Shown: one piece after another, positions 53,680 through 62,492 of the stretch
How the letters are laid out: every line of letters starts with the position of its first letter
How positions within the stretch are numbered: position 1 is the first letter of the stretch
Assembly (NCBI GenBank): GCA_031296755.1
Contig: JAUMMZ010000022.1
Location: 1-64,000, forward strand
DNA length: 64,000 bases
Source: Collinsella sp.
GTDB lineage: Bacteria; Actinomycetota; Coriobacteriia; Coriobacteriales; Coriobacteriaceae
Reading direction: 5' to 3'
Made by a program: the position numbers and the translations under genes
The notes under the pieces: generated by a model
What the model was told of the DNA's origin: nothing
Databases searched by the model: none
The model's input: only the letters and a program-made list of their open reading frames with translations

Positions 53680-53717
53680 CGTTTTGGGTTTAGACGCCTA
53701 GCGTAGCCCCCTTCATG

Positions 53718-53745
53718 CCGCCCGTCTCATTCGTGAGACGGGCGG
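53718..53745 (+). terminator. Hairpin terminator after ppdK
   Basis: Perfect 12-bp stem (53718-53729 with 53734-53745) with a TTCG tetraloop. The T-tail is poor (TTATC), so efficiency is uncertain. Confidence 0.7.
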
Positions 53746-53791
53746 TTATCATGTGCGGGTTTTGTCTTTTTGTCTGCGTAAAAAATTGTTC

Positions 53792-53819
53792 TTGCAGCAG
53801 AAACCCGCGCGTGTATACT
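53792..53819 (+). promoter_or_regulatory. Promoter of rplS
   Basis: TTGCAG (53792-53797), 16-bp spacer, TATACT (53814-53819), about 70 bases before the rplS start. Confidence 0.65.
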
Positions 53820-53888
53820 CGAATACGTTTGTTCAACTACGTGCCGGCCAAGGTGGTACGGCACCTCTAGAAGAGTAAGGAATTGCAC

Positions 53889-54230
53889 ATGGATTACATC
53901 CGCGCAATCGAGCGTCAGCAGATCCGCGAGGACATTCCTCAGGTTCGCGTCGCCGACAACGTCAAGGTTCACTACCGCATTAAGGAAGGCGACCGCGAGC
54001 GCATCCAGGTCTTCCAGGGCGACGTCATCCGCATGGCCGGCGCCGGTGCCCGCGAGACCTTCACCGTCCGCAAGATGTCCTTCGGTGTCGGTGTTGAGCG
54101 TACCTTCCCGCTTCACAGCCCCAAGATCGCCAAGCTCGAGGTCGTTCGTCATGGTCGCGTCCGTCGCGCCAAGCTGTACTACCTCCGCGACAAGGTGGGC
54201 AAGGCTGCTCGCATCCCCGAGAAGCGCTAA
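53889..54230 (+). CDS. rplS: 50S ribosomal protein L19
   Basis: 113 residues from the ATG at 53889 (MDYIRAIERQQIREDIP), with AAGGAA upstream. GDVIRMAGAGARETFTVRKMSFGVGVERTFPLHSPKI covers the conserved L19 core in outline (core ETFTVRK and GVGVERTFPLHSP). It lies at the subunit interface. It is separated here from the rpsP-trmD block, where many bacteria keep it, and is monocistronic with its own promoter and terminator. Confidence 0.97.
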   Translation: MDYIRAIERQQIREDIPQVRVADNVKVHYRIKEGDRERIQVFQGDVIRMAGAGARETFTVRKMSFGVGVERTFPLHSPKIAKLEVVRHGRVRRAKLYYLRDKVGKAARIPEKR

Positions 54231-54264
54231 GAAGATCGCAGCGTCTGTCCACTCGTTTGGACAC

Positions 54265-54294
54265 AAGGGTCACCTTCGGGTGGCCCTTCTTTTT
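54265..54294 (+). terminator. Intrinsic terminator after rplS
   Basis: A 10-bp stem (54265-54274 with 54279-54288, one wobble), TTCG loop and CTTTTT tail. Confidence 0.85.
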
Positions 54295-54323
54295 ATCTGA
54301 TTTGCATGCAAGGAGGGCCTGGT

Positions 54324-55112
54324 ATGGCCAATATGACGAGCTCGGTTTCGGCATCGCAGGTTGCCGGAGAGCTGGCGAGCGCAACGTTTGAGGAGATCCC
54401 CGCCCTCGTGGAGCATTATCGCGAGGACCCGCGCCAGCAGGTGATCAAGGCTTGTGAACGCGCCCTCAAACGCCATTCCAAAGAGCTTGCCGAGCGCGAG
54501 CGCGTCAATGGCATGTACGAGCTTATGCATGAGCTTGGCGGCGATGGGGTGGTCGTTGGTGTCGACGAGGTTGGTCGCGGATCGGTGGCCGGTCCTTTGA
54601 CGGTATGCGCCGTCTGTCTTCCTATGGAGCCGCACGTCTGGGGCATCAACGATTCCAAAAAGCTCACGCCGGCGCGCCGCGAGTTGCTCTCAGTGAAGAT
54701 TGCCGAGGTGGCGACGGCGATCGGTTTTTGCCATATCGCGCCTAAGGATATCGATGAGATGGGCATGGCCCGTGCTATCCGTACCGCCGTTGCGGGCGCC
54801 GTGGCCGATACGGGGCTCGAGCCCGATTGCGTGCTTATGGATGGCAACCCCTTGGGCGCCGTTCCTAACGAGCGCGATGTGGTGAAGGGCGATGCCAAGA
54901 TCGCCTGCATCGCCGCGGCGTCCATCATGGCCAAGGTCACGCGTGACGAGATGATGGTCGAGTACGACGCCGAGTATCCCGAGTACCATCTGGCCGAGTC
55001 GAAGGGCTATGCGAGCCCCGAGCACATCGAGGCCATTCGCAAACATGGACTTTGTCCGCTGCACCGCGTGAGCTTTTGCGGAAACTTTCTGCAGACTGAG
55101 CGCCTTTTCTAG
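54324..55112 (+). CDS. rnhB: Ribonuclease HII
   Basis: 262 residues from the ATG at 54324, eight bases after AAGGAGG; an ATG at 54306 lies upstream of that site. GVDEVGRGSVAGP holds the first acidic pair (Asp81, Glu82), NDSKKLTPARR and the later VLMDGNP and KGDAKIACIAAASIMAKVTRD complete the active site. It removes ribonucleotides and RNA from RNA-DNA hybrids. The first ~75 residues are an extra helical N-terminal domain also known in some Gram-positive RNase HII proteins. Confidence 0.94.
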   Translation: MANMTSSVSASQVAGELASATFEEIPALVEHYREDPRQQVIKACERALKRHSKELAERERVNGMYELMHELGGDGVVVGVDEVGRGSVAGPLTVCAVCLPMEPHVWGINDSKKLTPARRELLSVKIAEVATAIGFCHIAPKDIDEMGMARAIRTAVAGAVADTGLEPDCVLMDGNPLGAVPNERDVVKGDAKIACIAAASIMAKVTRDEMMVEYDAEYPEYHLAESKGYASPEHIEAIRKHGLCPLHRVSFCGNFLQTERLF

Positions 55113-55161
55113 GCCAATTGTGGAGACATGGACCTCTGGGGTTTTATAAACCTGCTGGTAG

Positions 55162-55203
55162 CGGGCCGTATGCAACACCATTGTTGCGTACGGCCCGTTT
55201 TTT
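55162..55203 (+). terminator. Intrinsic terminator after rnhB
   Basis: A 16-bp stem (55162-55177 with 55182-55197, one wobble), CCAT loop and six T residues. Confidence 0.9.
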
Positions 55204-55301
55204 GACGGCATTTGGTCAGCTTTTGGTTTGCTTCCGGTACTTACCCGCATGAAAGGTGCCCTCATCATCGGGGCAATGCAGTGTGCGGGAAAGGAGACCC
55301 C

Positions 55302-55787
55302 ATGAGTGCCGCAAGCAAAAAGAGCAAGACGCAGCAGCTCAAGGAGCGTTGGGAAAACGGCGAGCTCGACTCCGGGGCGATGACGCCCGAGTTTATCAAG
55401 GGACTCAGTCCCCGCGAGCTAGGCATGCTGGGCGAGCTGATCACCATCGACTACTTTAACGAGCGCGGCTACACCTTGCTGGAGCAGGGCTATCGTTGCA
55501 CCGAGGGCGAGGCCGACCTGGTGCTGCTCGATGAGCTCGACGATGTCGTTGTGATGGCCGAGGTCAAGACGAGACGCGTCGCCCTGGATTGCACCACGCG
55601 GGTCTTTCCCGAGGAGGCCGTGGATGCCCAAAAGCAACGCCGCTACCGCCGCATCGCAAGCTGCTATCTCATGGAGCATTATCCGCTCAAGGCGATTCGC
55701 TTCGATGCCGTGGGCGTCACCATTCGCGGCGGGCATATCGCCGAGATCGAGCACCAGTACAACGCGTTCGATTGGCAGGTGTCGTGA
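55302..55787 (+). CDS. YraN/UPF0102 family protein (predicted endonuclease-like fold)
   Basis: 161 residues from the ATG at 55302 with AAAGGAG upstream. LGELITIDYFNERGYTLLEQGYRC, then GEADLVLLDELDDVVVMAEVKTR with the Glu-Asp and EVK residues of a restriction-endonuclease-like fold. About 40 residues precede the usual N-terminus. Family function is unproven; genomic position beside comM and dprA suggests DNA work. Its TGA overlaps the comM ATG. Confidence 0.88.
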   Translation: MSAASKKSKTQQLKERWENGELDSGAMTPEFIKGLSPRELGMLGELITIDYFNERGYTLLEQGYRCTEGEADLVLLDELDDVVVMAEVKTRRVALDCTTRVFPEEAVDAQKQRRYRRIASCYLMEHYPLKAIRFDAVGVTIRGGHIAEIEHQYNAFDWQVS

Positions 55788-57310
55788 TGGCGTTCGAGAC
55801 GTTTGCCGTTCACGCGGCCTGCATCCGCGGCGTCGAGGCGATTCACGTCACGGTCGAGGTCTCGCTTGCCGGTGGCATCCCGGGCATCCAGATGCTCGGC
55901 ATCCCGAGTATGGAGGTGATGGAGTCACGTGGTCGTATTCGTTGTGCGATGCGCTCCGCCGGGTTCGAGATCCCACGCTCGGGCATTACCGTTAACCTGG
56001 CACCCGGCGATATCCGCAAGACCGGTAGCGGCTTTGACCTGCCCATCGCCATCGCGGTTCTAGCGGCCGATGAGCAGATTCCCCGTGACAACCTCGATCG
56101 CTGCCTTATCGCAGGTGAGCTTGGTCTGGACGGTACGGTGCTTCCCGTCAAGGGCGAGGTGGCGTTTCAGCTATTGGCTCGCGACATGGGGCTGTCTTTT
56201 ATCGCCGGCAGGTCCGACCAGCATGTGCCACTCGCGGGCGTAGATTGCGGCTTTATCGACCATCTGTCTCAGCTTGCTCACGGCATGGGCGATGCCGCAC
56301 GGCACTACTTGGATTCCGAGGGTGTCGAGGCGACCTTTGAGCCCGAGCTCGACTATGCAGACGTGCTGGGGCAGGAAGTCGCTAAACGCGGCATGGCGCT
56401 TGCGGCGGCAGGAGAACTCGGCTTGCTCATGATCGGGTCTCCGGGATCGGGCAAGACGATGCTCGCACGCCGTATGACCGGCATCCTGCCCGAGCTTTCC
56501 GTTGAGGATCAGCAGGAGGCACTGTGCATCCATTCGGTTTTGGGTGAGAACATTGATGGCTTGTTGGCGGGGCACCGCCCCTTCCGCAGTCCCCACCACA
56601 GTATTTCGACCGCAGGCCTTATCGGCGGCGGGCGCCCGGTGCACCCGGGTGAGATCAGCCTTGCTCATGGCGGCGTGCTCTTTTTGGACGAGCTTGCCGA
56701 GTTTCCCACTGGCGTGCTGCAGACGCTGCGTCAGCCCATCGAGCGCGGCTACGTGAGGATCGTACGCGTCGACGGGGCTTTTACCTTCCCGTCGCGCTTT
56801 CAGCTGCTGGCTGCGAGCAATCCCTGCCCCTGCGGCTTTTTGGGCGATCGCGAGGTGCCGTGTCGCTGCTCGGCGGCGATGGTCGAGCGCTATCGGTCTA
56901 AACTGCGCGGTCCTTTGGCCGACCGTATCGACATGATGATCGATGTGACCCGTCCCGACCCTCAAGTGATTATCGAGGGTGCGGAGGGCATGTCGTCGGC
57001 CGAGTTACGTGACTACGTTGTGCGCGGTCGCGCCTTTCGCGCCTGGCGCGAATCCCGCATGGACGATGCGGATGCCGAGGCCGAGGATGACGAGACTCGG
57101 TCCATTGACGGCGTCGTTTCGACCTTTGAGCTCGATGATGCGGCGGAGAAGTGTGTGCTCGGCCTGTCGAAGCGCACGCATCTCACAGGGCGTGGCATCG
57201 TGCGCCTTGTTCGCATTGCGCGCACGATCGCAGATGTCGCCGAGAGCGAGCAGGTGACGCAGGACCACGTGCTCGAGGCGGCGATGTACCAGGGAAGGAG
57301 GGACCAATGA
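55787..57310 (+). CDS. comM: YifB/ComM-family Mg-chelatase-like AAA ATPase
   Basis: 507 residues from the ATG at 55787; the frame is open further upstream through yraN. N-terminal Lon-protease-like domain (VEVSLAGGIPGIQMLGIP), then AAA module with Walker A GSPGSGKTML, Walker B GGVLFLDELAEF, and ASNPCPCGFLGD with a cysteine cluster, closed by a Mg-chelatase C-terminal domain. ComM is a branch-migration helicase in natural transformation of some bacteria. It overlaps dprA by four bases (ATGA). Confidence 0.93.
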   Translation: MAFETFAVHAACIRGVEAIHVTVEVSLAGGIPGIQMLGIPSMEVMESRGRIRCAMRSAGFEIPRSGITVNLAPGDIRKTGSGFDLPIAIAVLAADEQIPRDNLDRCLIAGELGLDGTVLPVKGEVAFQLLARDMGLSFIAGRSDQHVPLAGVDCGFIDHLSQLAHGMGDAARHYLDSEGVEATFEPELDYADVLGQEVAKRGMALAAAGELGLLMIGSPGSGKTMLARRMTGILPELSVEDQQEALCIHSVLGENIDGLLAGHRPFRSPHHSISTAGLIGGGRPVHPGEISLAHGGVLFLDELAEFPTGVLQTLRQPIERGYVRIVRVDGAFTFPSRFQLLAASNPCPCGFLGDREVPCRCSAAMVERYRSKLRGPLADRIDMMIDVTRPDPQVIIEGAEGMSSAELRDYVVRGRAFRAWRESRMDDADAEAEDDETRSIDGVVSTFELDDAAEKCVLGLSKRTHLTGRGIVRLVRIARTIADVAESEQVTQDHVLEAAMYQGRRDQ

Positions 57311-58242
57311 TGGCTGAGGGGACCTTCGAGCTGCATCCAGGTGACGCGTTGTATCCCGAGACCGTTTTGGAGCTTTCTGATGTACCTCAGACGCTCTATG
57401 TGCGCGGCAACCCCGAGGCGCTTTCGACGCCCGCGCTCTCCATCATCGGTGCGCGAAAGGCCTCGCCGTATGGTCTTGCCGTGGCAGAGCTTGCGGCGAA
57501 GGTGGCGGTTGAGGCGGGAGTGACGGTAGTTTCGGGCGGTGCGGTCGGTTGTGACCAGGCCTCGGGTTGGGCTGCGGTCAACGCCGGCGGCAAACACGTC
57601 GTGGTGCTGGGGACGGGCGCCGACGTGGTCTACCCGCGTTCGAGCGCGGGGCTTATTACGCGCACGCTCGATACGGGCGGCGCGGTCGTGTCGATCTCTC
57701 CGTGGGGCATGGGTCCGCGCAAGTTTGCCTTTCCGCGTCGCAATCGCGTGATCGCGGCCCTGTCGCAAGCCCTCTTTGTATCCGAGGCGGGTATGCCTTC
57801 CGGGACGTTTTCTACAGCCGAGGCTGCTATGGATTTGGGGCGCGAACTTCTTGCCGTGCCGGGGTCGATCCTATCGCCCGAGTCGCGTGGCACGAATTAT
57901 CTCATTGCGAACGGTGCCTGCTGCATTGTCGACGAGGAGTCCATCGAGATGGCTATCTCTCGCATATACGGCACCCTGCGCTACTCGCGCCCCGATGCTC
58001 CCGGCATTGCCGACCTGAATCCAACACAGCAGACCGTGATGCATGCGCTCATCGCCTCTCCGCTCAAGGTCGACGACATCGCGGCGCTCGTCTCGCTCGA
58101 TGCTGTCGGCGTACTCAAACTCCTGGGTTCGCTTGAACTCGAGGGCCTTATCGAGCGCATGATGGATGGAAGGTATGCGCCCTCAAAGTTTGCTCTTCAC
58201 GCCCAGACGCCCTTCGGTCACAATGGAAAACGTGTCAATTAG
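57307..58242 (+). CDS. dprA: DNA-processing protein DprA
   Basis: 311 residues from the ATG at 57307 with AAGGAGG upstream. The Rossmann-like core shows IIGARKASPYG, VVSGGAVGCDQASGWAAV, VVLGTGADVVYPRSS, and the FPRRNRVIAALSQALFVSEA block, which binds single-stranded DNA. A winged-helix C-terminal domain follows. The usual N-terminal SAM domain is absent, so the protein begins close to the core. It loads RecA on incoming single strands. Confidence 0.94.
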   Translation: MMAEGTFELHPGDALYPETVLELSDVPQTLYVRGNPEALSTPALSIIGARKASPYGLAVAELAAKVAVEAGVTVVSGGAVGCDQASGWAAVNAGGKHVVVLGTGADVVYPRSSAGLITRTLDTGGAVVSISPWGMGPRKFAFPRRNRVIAALSQALFVSEAGMPSGTFSTAEAAMDLGRELLAVPGSILSPESRGTNYLIANGACCIVDEESIEMAISRIYGTLRYSRPDAPGIADLNPTQQTVMHALIASPLKVDDIAALVSLDAVGVLKLLGSLELEGLIERMMDGRYAPSKFALHAQTPFGHNGKRVN

Positions 58243-58256
58243 AAAGGTGTTTGCAG

Positions 58257-59594
58257 ATGCAGTTCGATCAGGTGACGGTTATCGGTGGCGGTCTGGCGGG
58301 TTCGGAATGCGCGATCCAGCTGGCAGACCGCGGGTTTGCCGTAAAGCTGTGCGAGATGCGCCCCCAGGTGAGCTCCCCGGCCCACCATACCGATCACCTG
58401 GCAGAGCTCGTCTGCTCCAATTCGTTTAAGTCGACCCGTCCAGATTCCGCTGCTGGCCTACTAAAAGCCGAGCTCGAGCGCATGGGTTCAGTCCTGCTCG
58501 ATTGCGCCCATCGTGCGGCCGTTCCCGCTGGCGGCGCCCTGGCGGTCGACCGCGTCAGGTTTTCCGAGTTTGTCGAGGCCGAGGTTGCCGCCCGTCCCAA
58601 TATCGAGATCATTCACGGCGAGGTCACGCAGATTCCCGAGGGTCACGTGGTCATTGCTGCCGGCCCCTTGTGCTCGCCGGCGCTGAGCGAAGAGGTCATG
58701 AAACTCGTCGGCGGCGACGCTCTTGCGTTCTTCGATGCCGCGGCTCCGATCGTCGATGCCTCTACGCTCGATATGGATGTGCTGTTCTCGCAGTCGCGCT
58801 ACGAGGAGCAGGGGGGCGGCGACTATCTCAACGCTCCGCTCAATAAGGAGGAGTACGAGGCCTTTATCGAGGCGCTTACCACGGCCGACCGCGTGGTGCT
58901 CAAGGATTTTGAGGGCGGCGATCTGTTCCAGGCCTGCCAGCCTGCCGAGGAGGTTGCACGCACCGGCAAGGATGCCATTCGCTTTGGCGCCATGAAGCCC
59001 GTCGGCCTCACCGACCCGCGTACCGGACGTCGCCCCTGGGCGGCGATTCAGCTGCGTGCCGAGAACAAGGAGAAGACCGCCTATAACCTGGTGGGCTTCC
59101 AGACCAACCTGACCTTTGGCGAGCAGAAGCGCGTCTTCCATATGGTGCCGGGCCTGGAGAACGCTGAGTTCTTCCGCTACGGTGTCATGCACCGCAATAC
59201 CTTTGTCGATGCCCCGCACGTGCTCGATGGCACCTTTGCCGTGCCCGGTACCGGCGTGCGCCTGGCCGGTCAGATCACCGGCACCGAGGGGTACATGGAA
59301 GCCGTGGCGACGGGTCTGCTCGCGGCGCTCAACACCTATGCCGAGGCTATCGGTGCTGCGGGCGTCGAGTTGCCGCGCGTGGGCGCCCTGGGTGCGCTCG
59401 TGGGCTATGCGACCGATCCTGCCACCGTGGGCTATCAGCCCATGCATGTCAACTTTGGCCTGGTGCCGCCACTCGAGGATGGTAAGCGCCGCAGCAAGCG
59501 CGACCGCTACCAGGCCTATGCGGACCGTGCGCTCGAGGCCCTTGATGCCTATCTGGCCACTCGACCCGATCTGTTTGGAGGCGACCGGTCATAG
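58257..59594 (+). CDS. trmFO: Methylenetetrahydrofolate--tRNA-(uracil-5-)-methyltransferase
   Basis: 445 residues from the ATG at 58257, seven bases after AAAGGTG; a TTG at 58251 is less well placed. The FAD-binding VIGGGLAGSECAIQLADRG, then CSNSFKSTRPDSAAGLLK with a conserved Cys, and the C-terminal NFGLVPPL are family signatures. It makes m5U54 in tRNA using folate as the carbon source. Its TAG overlaps the proposed start of the recombinase gene. Confidence 0.95.
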   Translation: MQFDQVTVIGGGLAGSECAIQLADRGFAVKLCEMRPQVSSPAHHTDHLAELVCSNSFKSTRPDSAAGLLKAELERMGSVLLDCAHRAAVPAGGALAVDRVRFSEFVEAEVAARPNIEIIHGEVTQIPEGHVVIAAGPLCSPALSEEVMKLVGGDALAFFDAAAPIVDASTLDMDVLFSQSRYEEQGGGDYLNAPLNKEEYEAFIEALTTADRVVLKDFEGGDLFQACQPAEEVARTGKDAIRFGAMKPVGLTDPRTGRRPWAAIQLRAENKEKTAYNLVGFQTNLTFGEQKRVFHMVPGLENAEFFRYGVMHRNTFVDAPHVLDGTFAVPGTGVRLAGQITGTEGYMEAVATGLLAALNTYAEAIGAAGVELPRVGALGALVGYATDPATVGYQPMHVNFGLVPPLEDGKRRSKRDRYQAYADRALEALDAYLATRPDLFGGDRS

Positions 59595-60511
59595 CCTGTG
59601 ACCTGTACGACACCGTCGACTCGTTTATCGCCTACATCGCACGTGTCGAGGGTCTTTCTCCCAACACGGTGACGGCCTATGGCTCGCGGTTGGAGCGCTT
59701 TGCTGCCTGGTGCGAGCGCGAGGATATCGATGCTTTCGCTGCCGACGTGCGCACCATTCGTCGCTATCTTGCCGAGCTTTCGCGTGAGCAGGTGGCTCCC
59801 CGAACGCTTGCGGCGCACCTGTCGGCTATCCGATCTCTCTATCGCTGGATGGCTGCCGAGGGGATTGTCGAGGGCGATGTGGCCTCGGCGATCGCATCGC
59901 CCAAGCTGCCGCGTGACCTGCCGGGCGTCCTTACGACCCATCAGGTCGAGGCGCTGCTCAAGACGCCTGATACCTCGACGCCCGCGGGACTGCGCGATGC
60001 GGCGATGCTCGAGCTGCTCTATGCCTCGGGTGCTCGTATCTCTGAGCTCGCAGCACTCAATGTGGAGTCCATCGCTTGGTCCGAACGCACGCTGCGCCTG
60101 TGGGGCAAGGGGAGCAAAGAACGTATTGTCCCTCTGTATCGTCGTGCGCTCGAGGTGACGCGTCTCTATATTGAGGAGGGGAGGCCGGAGTTGCTCGCTC
60201 AGGCAAAGCGCCGTGACCCCGCTACCGGGCCGCATCCGCTGCTTATATCGGCGCGCGGCAATCGCATGAGCGCCGCCATGCTCAGGCGGCGGTTCCATAC
60301 GCTGGCGACGCTCGCCGGCATTCCGCCCGACATCGCGCCGCATGCGATGCGCCATACCTTTGCGACCGACTTGCTCGAGGGCGGTGCGGACCTGCGCTCG
60401 GTTCAAGAGCTGCTGGGTCATGCGAGTCTGTCCACGACGCAGATCTACACGCATCTCACGCCCGATCGGCTTAAGCGGGCCGTGGCTCAAGCCCATCCCC
60501 GCGGCGAATAG
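59591..60511 (+). CDS. xerC: XerC/XerD-type tyrosine recombinase with non-canonical start
   Basis: 306 residues if read from ATA at 59591. That ATA is nine bases after GGAGG and overlaps the trmFO stop (ATAG). In this frame no ATG, GTG or TTG occurs before the GTG at 59669. Starting there would remove the conserved SFIAYIARVEGLSPNT part of the N-terminal SAM-like domain. CTG at 59603 is another option. Catalytic residues: Arg in ASGARISEL, Lys in GKGSKERIVP, His-x-x-Arg in HAMRHTFATDLLEGG, His in LLGHASLSTT, and nucleophile Tyr in TTQIYTHLT. It resolves chromosome dimers at dif with a partner. Whether it is XerC or XerD is not certain. Confidence 0.9.
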   Translation: MACDLYDTVDSFIAYIARVEGLSPNTVTAYGSRLERFAAWCEREDIDAFAADVRTIRRYLAELSREQVAPRTLAAHLSAIRSLYRWMAAEGIVEGDVASAIASPKLPRDLPGVLTTHQVEALLKTPDTSTPAGLRDAAMLELLYASGARISELAALNVESIAWSERTLRLWGKGSKERIVPLYRRALEVTRLYIEEGRPELLAQAKRRDPATGPHPLLISARGNRMSAAMLRRRFHTLATLAGIPPDIAPHAMRHTFATDLLEGGADLRSVQELLGHASLSTTQIYTHLTPDRLKRAVAQAHPRGE

Positions 60512-60560
60512 TTGCTGGGACGTCCCGCGCTGCACTCAGGTGTGTGGTTTTGATTGCGGG

Positions 60561-60589
60561 TTGGCAGGAAGATGCATTCCTGCTATCAT
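60561..60589 (+). promoter_or_regulatory. Promoter of rpsB-tsf
   Basis: TTGGCA (60561-60566), 17-bp spacer, TATCAT (60584-60589). Confidence 0.7.
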
Positions 60590-60596
60590 TCATCGG

Positions 60597-60730
60597 GTTG
60601 CTTCACGGCAACATGTTTTTATCACGCACGCGCGGCTACTTCATACCGTGGTGCCCGGGCTTTGGTAGCACATGTCCGGGTTGGTTTTGGAGGATGACCC
60701 CGCGCGGAGGCAAACCACAGGAGGTTTAAC
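60597..60730 (+). promoter_or_regulatory. Structured 5' leader of rpsB
   Basis: About 134 transcribed bases before the rpsB ATG, with a CCCGG/CCGGG hairpin at about 60656-60682 and other GC-rich inverted segments, ending at a strong AGGAGG. Leaders before rpsB in other bacteria can bind S2 for feedback control; I cannot match this one to a known motif. Confidence 0.4.
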
Positions 60731-61459
60731 ATGGCTACCAAGATTAATATCCGCACCCTGCTCGAGGCCGGCTGCCACTTCGGTCACCAGACCCGTCGCT
60801 GGAACCCCAAGATGAAGCCGTTCATCTTCGGTGAGCGCAACGGCATCTACATCCTCGACCTCAAGCAGACCATCCTCGACGCCGACCAGGCCTACACCTT
60901 CGTCAAGAACGTCGCCAAGGGTGGCAACGTGCTGTTCGTCGGCACCAAGAAGCAGGCTCAGGAGGCCGTCAAGAACGCTGCTGAGCGCGCCAACATGCCT
61001 TACATCAACCAGCGTTGGCTCGGCGGTATGCTGACCAACTTCGTCACCATCCGCTCCCGCATCAACCGCATGGAGGAGCTCGAGGCCATGGTCGAGGACG
61101 GCCGCATGGCAGTGCTCCCCAAGAAGGAGCAGGCTGTGCTCGGTAAGGAGCTCACCAAGCTCCAGACCAACCTCGGTGGCGCCCGCGACATGAAGGGTCT
61201 GCCCCAGGCTCTCTTCGTCATCGACACCAAGCGCGAGGAGAACGCCATCAAGGAGGCCCAGCGCCTGAACATCCCCGTCGTCGCTCTGATCGACACCAAC
61301 TCCGATCCCGACGAGGTCGAGTACGGCATCCCCTGCAACGATGACGCTATCTCCGCTGTCACCCTTATGTGCGAGCTCATGGCTGACGCCTGCCTCGCTG
61401 GCTCCGGCAAGGAGCAGGTCTCCGAGGCCGAGATGGCCGCTGAGCCCAAGGCCGAGTAA
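60731..61459 (+). CDS. rpsB: 30S ribosomal protein S2
   Basis: 242 residues with AGGAGG upstream. LLEAGCHFGHQTRRWNPKM, NVLFVGTKKQAQEAV, INQRWLGGMLTNF and the IDTKREENAIKEA and VALIDTNSDPDEVEYGIPCNDDA parts are unmistakable. A short Glu/Ala-rich tail follows. Needed for S1 binding and mRNA contact on the 30S subunit. tsf follows in the standard order. Confidence 0.97.
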   Translation: MATKINIRTLLEAGCHFGHQTRRWNPKMKPFIFGERNGIYILDLKQTILDADQAYTFVKNVAKGGNVLFVGTKKQAQEAVKNAAERANMPYINQRWLGGMLTNFVTIRSRINRMEELEAMVEDGRMAVLPKKEQAVLGKELTKLQTNLGGARDMKGLPQALFVIDTKREENAIKEAQRLNIPVVALIDTNSDPDEVEYGIPCNDDAISAVTLMCELMADACLAGSGKEQVSEAEMAAEPKAE

Positions 61460-61504
61460 ATCAGTCTTAGTTAATTCTTTTTCATCTCTTTGAAAGGAAC
61501 CACA

Positions 61505-62374
61505 ATGGCCCAGATTACCGCCGCTATGGTCAAGCAGCTCCGCGAGATGACCGACTCCCCGATGATGGAGTGCAAGAAGGCTCTCGTCGAGGCTGACGGC
61601 GACATGGACGCCGCTGTCGACGTTCTGCGTAAGAACGGCCTTGCCAAGGCTGCCAAGAAGGCTGGCCGTGAGACCAACGAGGGCGCTGTCGCCGCGTTCG
61701 TCTCCGAGGATGGCAAGACCGGCGCTCTGCTCGAGCTCTCCTGCGAGACCGACTTCGTTGGCTCCAACGCCAAGTTCACCGGCTTTGCTTCCAAGGTCGC
61801 TGAGGTTGTCGCTACCACCGAGCCTGCTGACGTCGACGCTCTGCTTGAGAAGCCGATGGGCGAGGAGACCGTTTCCTCCGAGCTCACCGAGATGATTCAC
61901 ATCATGGGCGAGAACATGAAGATCTCCCGCTTCGCCGCCCGTAAGGCCGAGAACGGCGCTCTCGCTTCTTACATCCACATGGGTGGTAAGATCGGCGTCC
62001 TCGTCGAGTTTGCTTTCGAGAAGGCCGAGACCGCTCAGGCTGAGTCCTTCAAGACCTTCGCTCACGACGTTGCCCTTCAGGTTGCCGCCGTCGCCCCGAT
62101 CTGCGCTACCCGCGATCAGGTTCCGGCCGAGACTGTCGAGCACGAGAAGCAGATCTACATGGCTCAGGCTGCCGAGTCCGGCAAGCCCGAGGCCATTCAG
62201 GAGAAGATGGCTGTTGGCCGTCTGGAGAAGTTCTACAAGCAGTCCGTGCTCACCGAGCAGGAGTTCATCAAGGACAGCTCCCTCACCATCAAGAAGTACG
62301 CTGAGCAGGTCTCCAAGGAGCTCGGCGACACCATTACCGTCGTTGCCTTTGACCGTCTGGTCCGTGGCGAGTAA
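61505..62374 (+). CDS. tsf: Translation elongation factor Ts
   Basis: 289 residues from the ATG at 61505 with AAAGGAACC upstream. KQLREMTDSPMMECKKALVEADGD is the conserved N-terminal UBA-like part, followed by the core with ELSCETDFVG and HIMGENMKISRFA, the exchange sites for EF-Tu. It recycles EF-Tu by driving GDP release. A strong terminator follows, separating it from pyrH. Confidence 0.97.
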   Translation: MAQITAAMVKQLREMTDSPMMECKKALVEADGDMDAAVDVLRKNGLAKAAKKAGRETNEGAVAAFVSEDGKTGALLELSCETDFVGSNAKFTGFASKVAEVVATTEPADVDALLEKPMGEETVSSELTEMIHIMGENMKISRFAARKAENGALASYIHMGGKIGVLVEFAFEKAETAQAESFKTFAHDVALQVAAVAPICATRDQVPAETVEHEKQIYMAQAAESGKPEAIQEKMAVGRLEKFYKQSVLTEQEFIKDSSLTIKKYAEQVSKELGDTITVVAFDRLVRGE

Positions 62375-62397
62375 ATAAGCTCTTGTAGCTGGTAATG

Positions 62398-62432
62398 AGC
62401 AGGCTGTGGGTTTTACTCACAGCCTGCTTTTT
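62398..62432 (+). terminator. Intrinsic terminator after tsf
   Basis: Perfect 11-bp stem (62398-62408 with 62418-62428), 9-base loop, then TTTT. Confidence 0.88.
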
Positions 62433-62492
62433 CATGGCTCTTCTTAGAGCCTTTGATAGAATGTTGAGAGTTCAATCTAAAGGAGGATCGCT

